The notes beneath the pieces are model-generated. The model saw nothing but the letters and a program-made list of their open reading frames with translations. It had not been told where the DNA came from and made no database searches. From NCBI GenBank assembly GCA_963662175.1, contig OY759217.1, positions 11,658,562-11,722,561 of the forward strand: 64,000 nt of DNA. The letters are read 5' to 3'. Source of the DNA: Aradus depressus (Eukaryota; Arthropoda; Insecta; Hemiptera; Aradidae). A program made the translations under genes and the position numbers. Shown here one piece after another: positions 1-10,266 of this stretch (its first letter is position 1; the number at the start of each line of letters is the position of its first letter).

Positions 1-58
1 CCAATGAGAAGGGAGAGGTTAGGGGAAGGCTTCACACAAAAATCCCCAATCACTGCCA

Positions 59-561
59 CACAGTGTGAAATTTATGAGTTTTGATTTTCAAAATTCGAGC
101 CCCCGCTCAATTTTTGATCAATTTGGATGCAAAATATTTGTGAAAGCTGACTTTTTATCAGGTAACTGCGGGTTTCACAATCAAGGTATTATATGCCAAT
201 TGACAACTGCCAAAACCCCGCCGAAATTTTAAAAAATTAAAATTTTTTTTGTCTAAGTTTTTGTTAACGGATTTTTACAACTTAAATGAATGTTTTTTGG
301 GTCACTGATTACACATTCAATATTTATTTTAGCCAAAAATGGTCCTAATGTTGTCATTTTGGCCTAAAGTGGTCCAAATTCAATATATTAGCTGTTTTTG
401 CCACTTTTGGTGGTTTTAATGGATTCATTGATTGTGAAACCCGCAGTTACCTGATAAAAAGCCAGCTTTCACAAATATTTGCACCTAGTTTCATCCAATT
501 GATCAAAAATTGAGCGGGGGCTCGAATTTTGAAAATCAAAACTCATAAATTTCACACTGTG
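59..561. mobile_element. foldback/MITE element with ~128-bp inverted repeats and CACAGTG tips
   Basis: Bases 59-186 and 431-561 are near-perfect reverse complements, with about 240 bp of AT-rich non-coding sequence between them. The outermost 7 bases are CACAGTG on the left and CACTGTG on the right. Flanks are TGCCA and TGCCG, a possible 5-bp target-site duplication with one mismatch; a 3-bp GCC duplication with tips one base further out is the alternative. A CAC(A/T)(A/G)TG tip with a GC-rich 5-bp duplication is what the Transib superfamily (relatives of RAG1) shows. That assignment is inference, because there is no transposase here. Confidence 0.75.
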
Positions 562-597
562 TGCCGGTGGAATGAATCGTATTGTACGAAATTTCAT

Positions 598-848
598 CTT
601 CTTCTTCCTGCGGCGCTACGGCCCTGAAAGAACCCGGGCCTCCGTCACAATCCTCCTCCATTCATCTCGATCTAAAACCTTCTCCCTCCATCCTCTGATG
701 CCCAATACTCGGAGATCCGCCTCGACGTCGTCCAGCCAACGGAGTCTAGGTCTTGCTCTTCTCCTGGCACCGCCTGGCCTATCGTAGAGAGCTTGTCTAT
801 TGAGTCTTCCTCCTTCCATTCTCTCTACGTGGCCCAACCAACGTAATC
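598..848 (-). pseudogene. 5'-truncated LINE, reverse-transcriptase C-terminal tail
   Basis: The minus strand encodes about 80 residues of the basic tail found at the C-terminus of many non-LTR retrotransposon reverse transcriptases, with RLRWLGHVERM, a proline/arginine-rich stretch, RLRWLDDVEADLR and RDEWRRIVTEARVLSGP. The conserved RT core is missing. The insert ends in a GAA-rich tail at its 3' side (598-606 on the plus strand). It is flanked by a 13-bp direct repeat (585-597 and 849-861), as expected for target-primed reverse transcription with 5' truncation. It is a dead copy and not a host gene. Confidence 0.8.
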
Positions 849-1095
849 TACGAAATTTCATACCTCACTAGGACGACACCTATTAATTGTCCGCAAAATT
901 GGCTGAAAGAAATGGGAGTCCTATCACAAAAATTCTGATGTGTCAATGTAGTGAATGTGTCGACACAAAATTTGGTATGAGGATTTAGAAGCCACTATGT
1001 AAGTCAAATATTGAGTTTTAGACTCAACGGTCGATTGGCTTTGGAGGGAGAGCGAACACATAACTGATCTATTCGTGCTGGGGAAGTACATAGCA

Positions 1096-1465
1096 TATGA
1101 TTTACTGGCGGCTTTTTAAACAATAGACATACTGGATATTGTTAAACAGATTTAGAAATGTTTTATAGAAATCAAAAATACCCACCCCAAATTGTTACCA
1201 ACCCATCCCAGTGCTTACTGGAGTTGACCGAGGATACCGGAGGCCTATAAACCACCTATATAAAGACCACCCAACATTATTATACCATTATGGCGAGAGG
1301 TCTGCAATCTCTGTAGGGGCCTAAAGACCACCACAGAAATATTGCAGGAAATCTATATAATAAATTCAAACGTAATATGATAAAGTAATATGAATTGTCA
1401 CCTTGATAGAATTGAAATTCTAGAATTGAAAAGTAATTGTTTGTTTGCATTATATTTTACTTACG
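1096..1465. other. no recognised feature
   Basis: This is AT-rich sequence with stop codons in all frames. I see no repeat shared with the rest of the window, no structural RNA and no coding signal. Confidence 0.4.
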
Positions 1466-1822
1466 TATACAAAGTATAGGGGGGGTGTTAAGTAATCGGT
1501 CGAAAATTCAATGTGGAGTTTTCAACGGAAATTCATATTTTCCGACTTCTAGATTCCAAACACGAAATTTTATATGTGAATTAAGAACTCTTTATCGACG
1601 ATACTTATTGTTTTTTAGCCATATCGACCAAAGGGGAGGGGGAGTTTAGGGGAGAGGCTTAACTCAATAACTCTAATAACTGCCGTTGTATTGAAGGTAT
1701 CGACATAAAATTTCATATGTGAATTCAAAACCCAAGAAGGAGACATCAATTTACAGCGGAATCGACAGAAGGGCAGAGGGCTCACTTCGAGCCCCAATGT
1801 AAGTCAACGTTGGAATAAACAC
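1466..1822 (+). repeat. R140-family copy, 5' part
   Basis: It begins with an 'acaaagtatagggggg' type end shared with 41397 and 58529. It runs through the phrases 'gagttttcaacggaaatt' and 'ttccgacttctagattcc', then about two diverged 140-bp units with 'ctaataactgccgttgta' and 'gaaggtatcgacataaaa'. It is non-coding. Confidence 0.6.
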
Positions 1823-2047
1823 TTTTCTCACTGCATCTCAACTCAGACCTTCCACCTCCACAACATTGACTCTATTTGAAACAGCTGATGGTCGTCTTTT
1901 GTTTTTCATTCATTGGTTGTTTTAAAACAAAATGCGACTTCATATATTTATTTACTAATTTAGTTACTTCACTGTTTTTATTCAAATAAATATAATTAAT
2001 TTTATAATATTTTAATAATTACAATGTGTGTAATTTTATATATCACA
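1823..2047 (-). repeat. ~700-bp interspersed repeat (family I7), partial copy
   Basis: The minus strand matches the longer copies at 34304, 56604 and 59492. Shared phrases include 'cagctgatggtcgtctttt' and 'cattggttgttttaaaac', and the copy ends near 'tatatcacagacc'. No coding capacity or terminal inverted repeat is visible, so the element class is unknown. Confidence 0.6.
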
Positions 2048-2529
2048 GACCTTAGGGCCATCAGTATGTTTTGGACAAGGAGATGTTCAAAGTACTAATT
2101 CCACATGGCCAAAAGAAAAAAAAATGTTAGAAAAAACCATGGAACTATATATCGATATTTCCCTCTCGATAACAACATACCTGTATCGATATTATGATAA
2201 TGTTGTGTAACTCTAGACTGCCCCTCAGAGTCAGGACTAGTACAGCCATCAGTCCTGCCTGTTCTTCAAATAAAGTGACTGTCCCTGTTAAGTCCCTCTG
2301 TCGGTATGTCCCCAGGACAGCCTCCAGACAAATGAAGACGGATCACTGGACCCCATCTATCTTTCTCACGTTTCTCCCTAATACACCTCCCCCCTCTCTG
2401 TCCTTCTCTATCGATTTCATCTTTATCAACTTCCACTAAAGTATACAATGTTTGTTCATGTTCCCAACATGATTTTCCCCTCATTGTTTTCTTCTTACTT
2501 TCCCAAAGTGAAAATTAATCATGATAAAA
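2048..2529. other. no recognised gene; moderately GC-rich patch
   Basis: Two overlapping reading frames of 72-81 codons lie on opposite strands at 2194-2484, with no recognisable domain, splice site or repeat homology inside the window. I see no function. Confidence 0.35.
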
Positions 2530-2660
2530 TTTGAAGTTGGTTTCCTTTTAACTTCGGAAATAGTTGGGTTTTTAGTTGACCGCCCCTTCTCTTGGCCGAT
2601 TCCGCTGAAACTTATCGGTGAGATCCTTATAGGGTTTTGAATATACAAATGAAATGACCA
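2530..2660 (-). repeat. R140-family fragment
   Basis: Read on the minus strand it carries the family phrases for 'aaggatctcaccgataag' and 'cagcggaatcggccaagag'. It is a single diverged unit with no coding potential. Confidence 0.5.
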
Positions 2661-2754
2661 CAAGGGATGCCAAAAATGTGATAATGTATTTAAATAAATA
2701 TATAAATGATAATTGAATTAATACAATTATTAATAAATTAACAAATAATAAAAA

Positions 2755-3201
2755 TTACCACATTTCCTGTAGAAATTATAGCTGGTCTTCTACTAAATTT
2801 TGATTTCTACGGTAATTTTCGAAAAGGGCCCTAAAACAATATCAAAAGTTCAAGACGTACAATTTTGAAGAAAGTGCACGTATTTAAAAAAATTTCAATT
2901 ATAATTATTTCATTTGGTTTTCTTCTAAATATAATAATGAGATGCCATATTATTTTCCTAAATTTTCAAAAATGTTCAGTTAAACCAAAGGTATATAAAT
3001 TATCTTATTAGGTTCACAGGGAAATGAATAGCATAGAATAAGAGAACATTATAAATAAAATAAAAATGTCAATATCAAATAAAAAATCAAATTACTTACA
3101 ATAAAAATCTTACAAACTAATTTCTACATATACTTTAGTCTCTTTTCTTTTTAAATATTGTGGCCATTCTTTAATTCAATGTTATTTTGGTCATATAGAC
3201 A
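2755..3201 (-). repeat. I7 interspersed repeat, part 1 of a copy split by a Tc1 transposon
   Basis: It starts at the end that reads 'tttcctgtagaaattatagc' and runs to 'tattttggtcatatagaca', where the Tc1 element begins. The copy resumes at 5151. The same order of phrases is present uninterrupted at 59492-60193 on the other strand, which shows that the transposon landed inside this repeat. Confidence 0.7.
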
Positions 3202-3544
3202 TACTGTGGCGTTCAAAAGTATTTGCACAAGCAATATTTTACTCATAATCATAGTAAGGGATAACTAAAAAAATCATATAACTAGGTACACAAAAACGTT
3301 ATTTATTTATGCATATATTTGCGTAAAAACCGTTAATGCGAAATAAGAATACATATTTTTACAACAATTTTCTTGAAAAAGCTCCGTTCAAAAGTATTTG
3401 CACAAATTATACTGGTTATTTTAATTAGTACAGTAATTCTATACCTGAGTGTGTTTACTATTTTTGTTTACATTTCCTTTCTCACTCAATTAGGGATTAA
3501 CATTCTTCAGAATAGTCTACTATTTTAATCCAGTCTCAGTCAAC

Positions 3545-4892
3545 ATGGCACCGAAGAAACGTGAGTTATCCCAGGCAGTAAGGGGAAATATTATTTTATT
3601 GAGAAACCAAGGCAAAACCTACCGTGAAATTGGGAATATTTAAAATTTAAATTTTTCTACAGTCCGTTATGTCATAAAAAGGTTCGAGGAGACAGGAAAT
3701 ACGTTAAATAAGCGGACGACCAAGGGCTCTGACACAACGGGAGTGCAGGGATATCGTACGGGAAGTAAAGGCACACCCATCCACAAGTGGTTGGCAATTA
3801 GTCAATAAGGTCGAATTGACTTCTGAAAAACGTGTGAGTGAATCAACAGTAAAAAGAGCGCTCTATAAAGCTGATTTTCATGGAAGAGTTCCAAGGAAAA
3901 AACCCTTCATATCTGAGGTCAACAGGAAAATAGATTGGAATTTGCAAAAACCCATCTCAGCAAGCCAATGGAATTTTGGCAAAGCGTCCTCTTTAGTGAT
4001 GAGAGCAAATTTAACGTTTTTGGAAGTGACGGGAAAAAATATATCTGGCGAAAACCAAATAAAGAGCTTAAACGCCTTAATGTCACACCTACGATAAAAC
4101 ATGGTGGAGGTCATGTGATGGTCTGGGGGTGTGTGGCTTTTGTCTTTTGTGGTAGGCAATTTTGTCCCAATTGAATCTGTCATGACTGCTGATACCTACG
4201 TCAACATTTTGCGCCATAATCTCCGAGCTAGTGCCATCAAATTGAATATGGAAAATATATTTTTTTCCAACAGGAGGAGCCAACAGGAGCTCAAGGTCGT
4301 GGGTTCGTAGCCCGACCGAGGCCCTTAGTTTATTTTATCTGGGAGGTTAAATAAACTTAAACACGCCGTCCTTCGGATGGGACGTTAAGCGATGGTCCTG
4401 AGCCTGTACGATGTCAGGTACTCGTTAAAGACCCCTACCCTAGATGAATAAAAATTTAGGGTAAGCAAAATTTAGGACTCCCACAGTAGAGTCGGGCTCA
4501 TGTCCACCAGAGTGACGAAGGAGCGCTCTGGTAGTAGGCGATATGACCTCGTAGTTAAAGCCCGGGCATGAGTCATAAAACCTAACCTTTTCCAACAGGA
4601 CAATGATCCAAAACACAAGGCCAATAAAACCAGAGAATGGCTTCTTTATAATGCGCCCAGGATGCTACAAACCCCTCCACAATCTCCAGATTTAAATATT
4701 ATAGAACATGTTTGGAACTATTTAGATCTTAACATTCGAAAACATAAAATTAAGGAAAAAAATAATTTAAAAGACATTTTATTGGACGAGTGGAATAAAG
4801 TTGACATTAACTTCATAAAAAATGTAGTTAATTCCATGCCAAGGAGGCTTCAGGCTGTGATAGACGCCAATGGACTTTATACCAAGTATTAA
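3545..4892 (+). pseudogene. Tc1-family transposase (DD34E), broken
   Basis: Reading starts at MAPKKRELS with a paired-like helix-turn-helix (LRNQGKTYREIGNI), but codon 33 is TAA (3641-3643). Frameshifts follow. The catalytic region is still readable: VLFSDESKFNVFGSDG gives the first Asp (about 3998), HGGGHVMVWGC follows, QQDNDPKH holds the second Asp (4599-4601) and SPDLNIIEHVW the Glu (4704). The second Asp and the Glu are 34 residues apart, the Tc1 DD34E spacing. A 312-bp SINE insertion splits the gene just before the second Asp. The C-terminus ends at ANGLYTKY. It encoded cut-and-paste transposition at TA sites and cannot work now. Confidence 0.9.
4276..4587 (+). mobile_element. tRNA-derived SINE (family S1), 5' truncated, inside the transposase
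   Basis: It matches the S1 SINE seen complete at 31576 and 56643: B-box-like 'gtgggttcgtagcccg', body 'cgccgtccttcggatggg', tail 'gtcataaaacctaacc'. The A-box end is lost. It is flanked by the 13-bp direct repeat 'ttttccaacagga' (4263-4275 and 4588-4600). Removing it with one repeat copy restores the transposase frame through FFQQDNDPKH, so it inserted after the transposon. Confidence 0.9.
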
Positions 4893-5150
4893 ATATATTA
4901 TAGGTTGTTTTATTGATTTTATAATAATTTTTATTTCAAGTTTTATACTATGTGCAAATACTTTTGAACGGAGCTTTTTCAAGAAAATTGTTGTAAAAAT
5001 ATGTATTCTTATTTCGCATTAACGGGTTTTACGTAAATATATGCTTAAATAAATAACGTTTTTGTGTACCAAGTTATATGATTTTTTTAGTTGTCCCTTA
5101 CTATGATTATGAGTAAAATATTGCTTGTGCAAATACTTTTGAACGCCACG

Positions 5151-5483
5151 TATATAATTAAAAGTACCTTTGCGCTTCTACTTTACTCTTAATAATACTC
5201 CTACTTGGTTCACTTCACGTTAAGCCTAAAAACAATTCTCTCTTTAGACTGTAACTTCCACATCTCTGCTTCGACTGTTTCTCATATTAAAAACAGCTGA
5301 TCGTCGTCTTTTGTACTTCATTCATTGGTTGTTCATATTTCGTTTTAAAAGTCCATCTTTTTATTTTTTATTCACTAATTAAGTTAGGTACTTCACTCCT
5401 AACAGCTGTTTTTATACAAATAATAATAATTGATTTTTATAATATTTTAATAATCTTAATGTGTGTAAATTTTTTACATCACA
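5151..5483 (-). repeat. I7 interspersed repeat, part 2 of the split copy
   Basis: It continues the copy interrupted at 3201 and ends in 'aaattttttacatcacac', the terminal phrase of the family. The order of shared phrases matches the copies at 34304 and 59492 in reverse. Confidence 0.7.
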
Positions 5484-5557
5484 CCTCATACTAATTTTTG
5501 TGTCGATACATTCGTAAATAGTTTGATTTTTTAGGGAAATCTGGGAATATAGGTGAA

Positions 5558-5889
5558 ATATGGGTATATATTATAGTATATATATATTATATACTTTTAA
5601 TGTAAAATGTCATCATCCCGTCCATATACAATTATATTTTATTTTATGAAATAGACAATATTTAAAAACATACGTTTTTCTTAATTTTTATTAAGTGTTT
5701 GACAATATCTCTGCAGAAAATGTTAAGTAGTTATTAGGGTGTTTGTGTTAAGCCACCCTTCTCATTTGACTGAAAATCAATAGGTTTCGTGCTTAGAGGG
5801 TTCTGGATGCACATGTAAAACCGATACATTCATTCTATTGGTAGTTTTTTTGGGAAAAAATTCAAGAATAAAGAAGTTAGTAAGAAAAC
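5558..5889. repeat. first copy of a ~325-bp direct duplication
   Basis: This stretch is almost identical to 5978-6309: both run from 'atatgggtatatattatagt' to 'aagttagtaagaaaact'. Only a few substitutions and one A indel separate them, so the duplication is recent or an assembly artefact. The content includes diverged R140 phrases on the minus strand ('ctgaaaatcaataggttt'). Confidence 0.85.
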
Positions 5890-5911
5890 TCGTCCTTATG
5901 AGGTCCTGTAT

Positions 5912-5977
5912 AGTATACAGGACATTTTATATTTCAAGTGAATTCAATGTATACACTGAATTCACTTGAAATATAAA
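5912..5977. repeat. two adjacent palindromes between the duplicated segments
   Basis: An 8-bp-arm palindrome (gtcctgta/tacaggac) is followed at once by a perfect hairpin with 23-bp arms (tttcaagtgaattca and its complement) around a 10-nt loop. The hairpin's right arm ends exactly where the second duplicate begins. Confidence 0.8.
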
Positions 5978-6309
5978 ATATGGGTATATATTATAGTATA
6001 TATATATTATATACTTTTAACGTAAAATGTCATCATCCCGTCCATATACAATTATATTTTATTTTATGAAATAGACAATATATAAAAACATACGTTTTTC
6101 TTAATTTTTATTAAGTGTTTGACAATATCTCTGCAGAAAATGTTAAGTAGTTATTAGGGTGTTTGTGTTAAGCCACCCTTCTCATTTGACTGAAAATCAA
6201 TAGGTTTCGTGCTTAGAGGGTTCTGGATGCACATGTAAAACCGATACATTCATTCTATTGGTAGTTTTTTTGGGAAAAATTCAAGAATAAAGAAGTTAGT
6301 AAGAAAACT
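5978..6309. repeat. second copy of the ~325-bp direct duplication
   Basis: It is near-identical to 5558-5889 and begins directly after the palindrome. Neither copy contains a reading frame worth reporting. Confidence 0.85.
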
Positions 6310-6529
6310 TGATGGAATACTAAAAGGTTACATTGTTGGAGCACAGATAAAAAAATTAGCGACGTAACGTATCGAATATTCTAACTCGCATCATGTCTAT
6401 TTCAACTCGGCGCTTCGTGTCAATGGCAAGTTGGTTGGTCGTAAAGTTTGTAACTCTTGTCACTAGTTTGTCCCTGTCCTTTTCTTTCAAACTGCATCAC
6501 TCGAGCGTGTATTTCTCTGGAATCACCGA

Positions 6530-6600
6530 ATATAAAAGTGTTTGCCTACTCAGCTCAAGATTGCAGGTTCGAAACCAGGCCAAGACCTTTAGGTTCTTTC
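6530..6600 (+). repeat. possible SINE fragment with B-box
   Basis: The phrase 'tgtttgcctactcagctcaa' followed by 'gcaggttcgaaaccagg' resembles the anticodon-arm and B-box region of the S1 SINE head. The SINE body is missing, so this is a fragment or a coincidental tRNA-like sequence. Confidence 0.45.
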
Positions 6601-7954
6601 ATCTCTATTCATTTCTTATAATCAAAGCCTACTAGTTTACCGACTTAATTTATCTTGTAACCAACAGATAGTTCACTTATCTTGTAATGAACACAATCTC
6701 AAAGGGGGTGGCATTCTTTTTCTATAAAATACTTGTGTGAAAATAAAAGGAAATGGAAATTTTATAAGTTATAAGTCACGAAATTTTATGTAATCAACAA
6801 TTTAATTTTCTTTATGATTAGACTATCAAATTTTAGTGTGTTAGTTGGCAAAATTAAATTAGTAAACTATTATCATATAAGAATTTGTTATAACTAAGTT
6901 TAATATTCCATAAAAACTATATAAAATTGCAAAGATAAATATGTGAATTTTTATGATTATGGAGTATAATTTTAATAAGTCTTTGGAAAGCCAGGTCGCC
7001 ATTGTGGACTTGTTTCTTCCTTCTCTATTTTCGTCCAAGCCTCCTACCTTCCATCATTTCTCATTCATCCAAGGTCCTCGTATCTCTCGACCAACCTTCT
7101 CAATTCTTTATTTCTCCTACTTTTACTCTACAAACCAACTAGACTTCCATCATCAACCGTCCGGCACATCTCCGTTTTGAAGACTTCTGTACTAAAACCA
7201 ACCAAGTTCCACTCCACCATATGAAAAATCTAATCACTAGCTCTTCCGAACTGTTTCGGCCTGCACCTCCTTTCTATCTCCCCCACCCCATACACTCAGG
7301 TGTGTCTTTTCTTTCTTTCAATTAATTTTTTTTTTTATTAACTTTGCCAATATTTTTATTTTTATTTATTTGTATTCATCCAACATCAAACGAATTCAGG
7401 CGTTTCAGTAAAAAACCCTCAGACTGATAACACAGTGCCCCCCATACATAAACATCAGAACACTTCATAACGATCTTATGGTACACACGGTACTCAACAC
7501 AATACAAACTATTTACATAGGTACGTTTTTTTAGAAAACTTTACACACATACAAACCCAGAAATACGTACTTTATCTTCACAACACTTTACCACAAAACC
7601 CCCCACAAAGGTTGAAGAGAAGATGGAACCGCGACTTACTGCCACCCTGAATCCTATTCGTTCGTATTTTTTTTTTTTTTTTTACATTAATTTCCTTTAC
7701 TTTTATCATCCCTCTTACCCTCCATCAAAATTGTCTTTCAATTCCTTTTTTTTTTTTTTTTTTTTCTATATTTATTTTATTTTTTTTTTTCTGTACTTGT
7801 CCTAATAATTAAGATAAATTTTCGTCCCGAGGACCTACGACTGGGTGGCCTTCATCTCACATGCCATTCACGCCAACATATCAATACCATCATAGAATTG
7901 GACTATTATGATACATTCTTCTTATTACATCAGAGAATAACAATTTTTATAATT
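6601..7954. other. AT-rich sequence with T-tracts, no supported gene
   Basis: Long T-runs lie at about 7669-7684 and 7747-7790. The frames crossing them are low-complexity (F/Y-rich) and not credible genes. The stretch 7820-7950 reads as a short phrase (LRLGGLHLTCHSRQHI) too brief to assign. I see no RNA gene or TE end. Confidence 0.4.
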
Positions 7955-9424
7955 AACTGAGACCTCCTACCTCCTACCTCATTAACGGTTGGTCGGATTG
8001 TCACGAAATTTCACATGTAGTATTCTTAAAGGCCAATATGAAAAATAATGTGTGTGGCATCCCAAAATTTTTAATGGAAGGGGGGGTTGTGGGCGTAGGC
8101 CTAAATATAAATATAGTGATAGATCTTTAACGGATGATCAGATTGTCATGAAATTTCACATGTAGTATTCTTAAAGGCCAATATGAAAAATATTGTGTGT
8201 GGCATCCCAAAATTTTTAATGGAAGGGGGGGTTGTGGGCGTAGGCCTAAATATAAATATAGTGATATATCTTTAACGGATGATCAGATTGTCATGAAATT
8301 TCACATGTAGTATTCTTAAAGGCCAAATTGAAAAATATTGTGTGTGGCGTCCCAAAATTTTAAATGGGAGGGGGGGTTGAGGGGGGGGGGCTAAGTATAA
8401 ATATAGAGCTAGCTCATTAACGGTTGATCGTATTGTCACGAAATTTCCCATGTAGTATTCCTGAAGGCCAAATAGAAAAATAAGGTGTGTGGCGTCCCAA
8501 AGTTTTGAACGGGTGGGGGGTTTGGGGGGGGGGGCTAAATATAAATATAGAGCTAGCTCATTAACGGTTGATCGTATTGTCACGAAATTTCCCATGTAGT
8601 ATTCCTGAAGACCAAATAAAAAAAATAAGATGTGTGGTGTCCCTAAGTTTTGAATGGGTGGGGGGGTTGAGGGGGGGGGGGGGGGGCTAAGCATAAATAT
8701 AGAGCTAGCTCATTAACGGTTGATCGTATTGTCACGAAATTTCCCATGTAGTATTCCTGAAGGCCAAATAAAAAAATAAGGTGTGTGGCGTCCCAAAGTT
8801 TTGAACGGGAGGGGGGGTTGTAGGGGGGCCTAAGTATAAATATAGAGCTAGCTCATTAACGGGTGGTCGCATTGTCACGAAATTTCCCATGTAGTATTCC
8901 TGAAGGCCAAATAAAAAAATAAGGTGTGTGGCGTCCCAAAGTTTTGAACGGGAGGAGGGGTTGTGGGGGGGCCTAAGTATAAATATAGAGCTAGCTCATT
9001 AACGGGTGGTCGCATTGTCACGAAGTTTCACATGTAGTAAAAAAAAAAGGTGTGTGGCGACCCAAAGTTTTGAACGGGAGGGGGGGTTGTGGGGGGGCCT
9101 AAGTATAAATATAGAGCTAGCTCATTAACGGGTGGTCGCATTGTCATGGAATTTCACATGTAGTATTCTTAAAAGCCAATATAGGGTGTATAAGTCACAA
9201 AATTTTGAACGGGAGGATGGATTGATGGGGGCCTAAGTATAAGTATAGTGATAAGTCATTAACGGATGATCGGATTGTCATGAAATTTCACATGTAGTAT
9301 TCTTGATGGCCAAATAGAAAAATACACTATGTGACATCTTAAAAATTTGGAGGGGGGGGGGGGGGGGGGCTAAGCATAAAAATAATGCTGAATGATTAAA
9401 GGGCAATCGGATTGTCATGAATTT
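7955..9424 (+). repeat. G-rich tandem array, ~130-143-bp unit (Helitron internal repeat)
   Basis: About eleven units follow one another. Each reads roughly 'cattaacggttggtcg', 'attgtcacgaaatttcacat', 'gtagtattcttaaaggcca', 'tgtgtggcgtccca', then a run of 6-15 G and 'cctaagtataaatatag'. The same units fill the 5' halves of the Helitrons at 12104-31032, so this is an internal Helitron array that has lost its own 5' end. The minus-strand frame through it is a by-product. Confidence 0.85.
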
Positions 9425-10266
9425 CACATGTAGTAGTAGTAACTATGTATTCGCTGTGGGGTTCACTGTTGCAAGACATTTACTAGCTGTGATGCCCAGC
9501 GTTCCTAACTATGTAGTATCTATGGGGTCCGCTGTTACAAAACACTTACTAGCTGTGTTGCCCAGCGTTCCGAACTTCGTACTAGCTGTGGGGTCCGCTG
9601 TTGCAAGGCACATACTAGATGTGGTGCCCAGGGTTCCTAACTTCGTACTAGCTGTGGTGTCCGCTGTTGCAAGGCACAAACTAGATGTGGTGCTCAGCGT
9701 TCCTAACTTCGTACTAGCTGTGGGGTCCGCTGTTGCAAGGCACATACTAGATGTGGTGCTCAGCGTTCCTAACTTCATACTAGCTGTGGGGTCCGCTGTT
9801 GCAAGGCACAAACTAGATGTGGTGCTCAGCGTTCCTAACTTCGTACTAGCTGTGGGGTCCGCTGTTGCAAGGCACATACTAGATGTGGTGCTCAGCGTTC
9901 CTAACTTCAAACTAGCTGTGGGGTCCGCTGTTGCAAGGCACTTACTAGCTGTGTTGCCCAGCGTTCCTAACTTCGTACTAGCTGTGGTGTCCGCTGTTGC
10001 AAGGCACATACTAGATGTGGTGCTCAGCGTTCCGAACTTCATACTAGCTGTGGGGTCCGCTGTTGCAAGGCACAAACTAGATGTGGTGCTCAGCGTTCCT
10101 AACTTCGTACTAGCTGTGGGGTCCGCTGTTGCAAGGCACATACTAGATGTGGTGCCCAGGGTTCCTAACTTCGTACTAGCTGTGGGGTCCGCTGTTGCAA
10201 GGCACATACTAGATGTGGTGCCCAGGGTTCCTAACTTCGTACTAGCTGTGGTGTCCGCTGTTGCAA
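9425..10266 (+). repeat. 66-bp tandem array built from two 33-bp halves
   Basis: About 12 units alternate two related 33-bp halves, 'actagctgtggggtccgctg...' and 'actagctgtggtgcccagcg...'. Because 66 and 33 are multiples of three, open frames run through on both strands (353 codons plus, 232 codons minus). They show only the repeat period and no domain. The array stops at 10266, where a LINE begins. The same units lie near the 3' halves of the Helitrons. Confidence 0.9.

Larger units (their letters stand above)
1..1095 (+). repeat. old interspersed repeat (R140 family), split by two insertions
   Basis: The pieces 1-57, 566-597 and 862-1095 read as one copy of an old repeat found many times in the window. 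Recurring phrases are 'aactgccgatgtaatgaatg', 'tcgacacaaaatt', 'aaggacgacacctattaa' and 'gagggagagcgaa'. A foldback element (59-561) and a truncated LINE (598-848) interrupt it, and taking both out restores continuity with other copies. Units are roughly 140 bp and heavily diverged. I do not recognise a named family, and it encodes nothing I can support. Confidence 0.6.
3204..5150 (+). mobile_element. Tc1-type DNA transposon with ~210-bp inverted repeats, inactive
   Basis: Both ends carry long inverted repeats of about 210 bp (3204-3412 and about 4945-5150) with tips 'ctgtggcgttcaaaagta' and its complement, flanked by TA as expected for Tc1/mariner. The motif 'cgttcaaaagtatttgcac' occurs at the tip and again at the inner edge of each arm, giving the two-site IR/DR arrangement known from Sleeping Beauty-like elements. 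It holds a broken transposase (3545-4892) and a SINE (4276-4587). It lies inside an I7 repeat. Confidence 0.92.

Noticed and set aside
7623..7805. 60-codon F/Y-rich frame
   Set aside because: Produced by T-tracts; low complexity.
8272..8694. 140-codon proline-rich minus-strand frame
   Set aside because: It is the complement of the G-rich Helitron units; the same peptide period recurs at every array.
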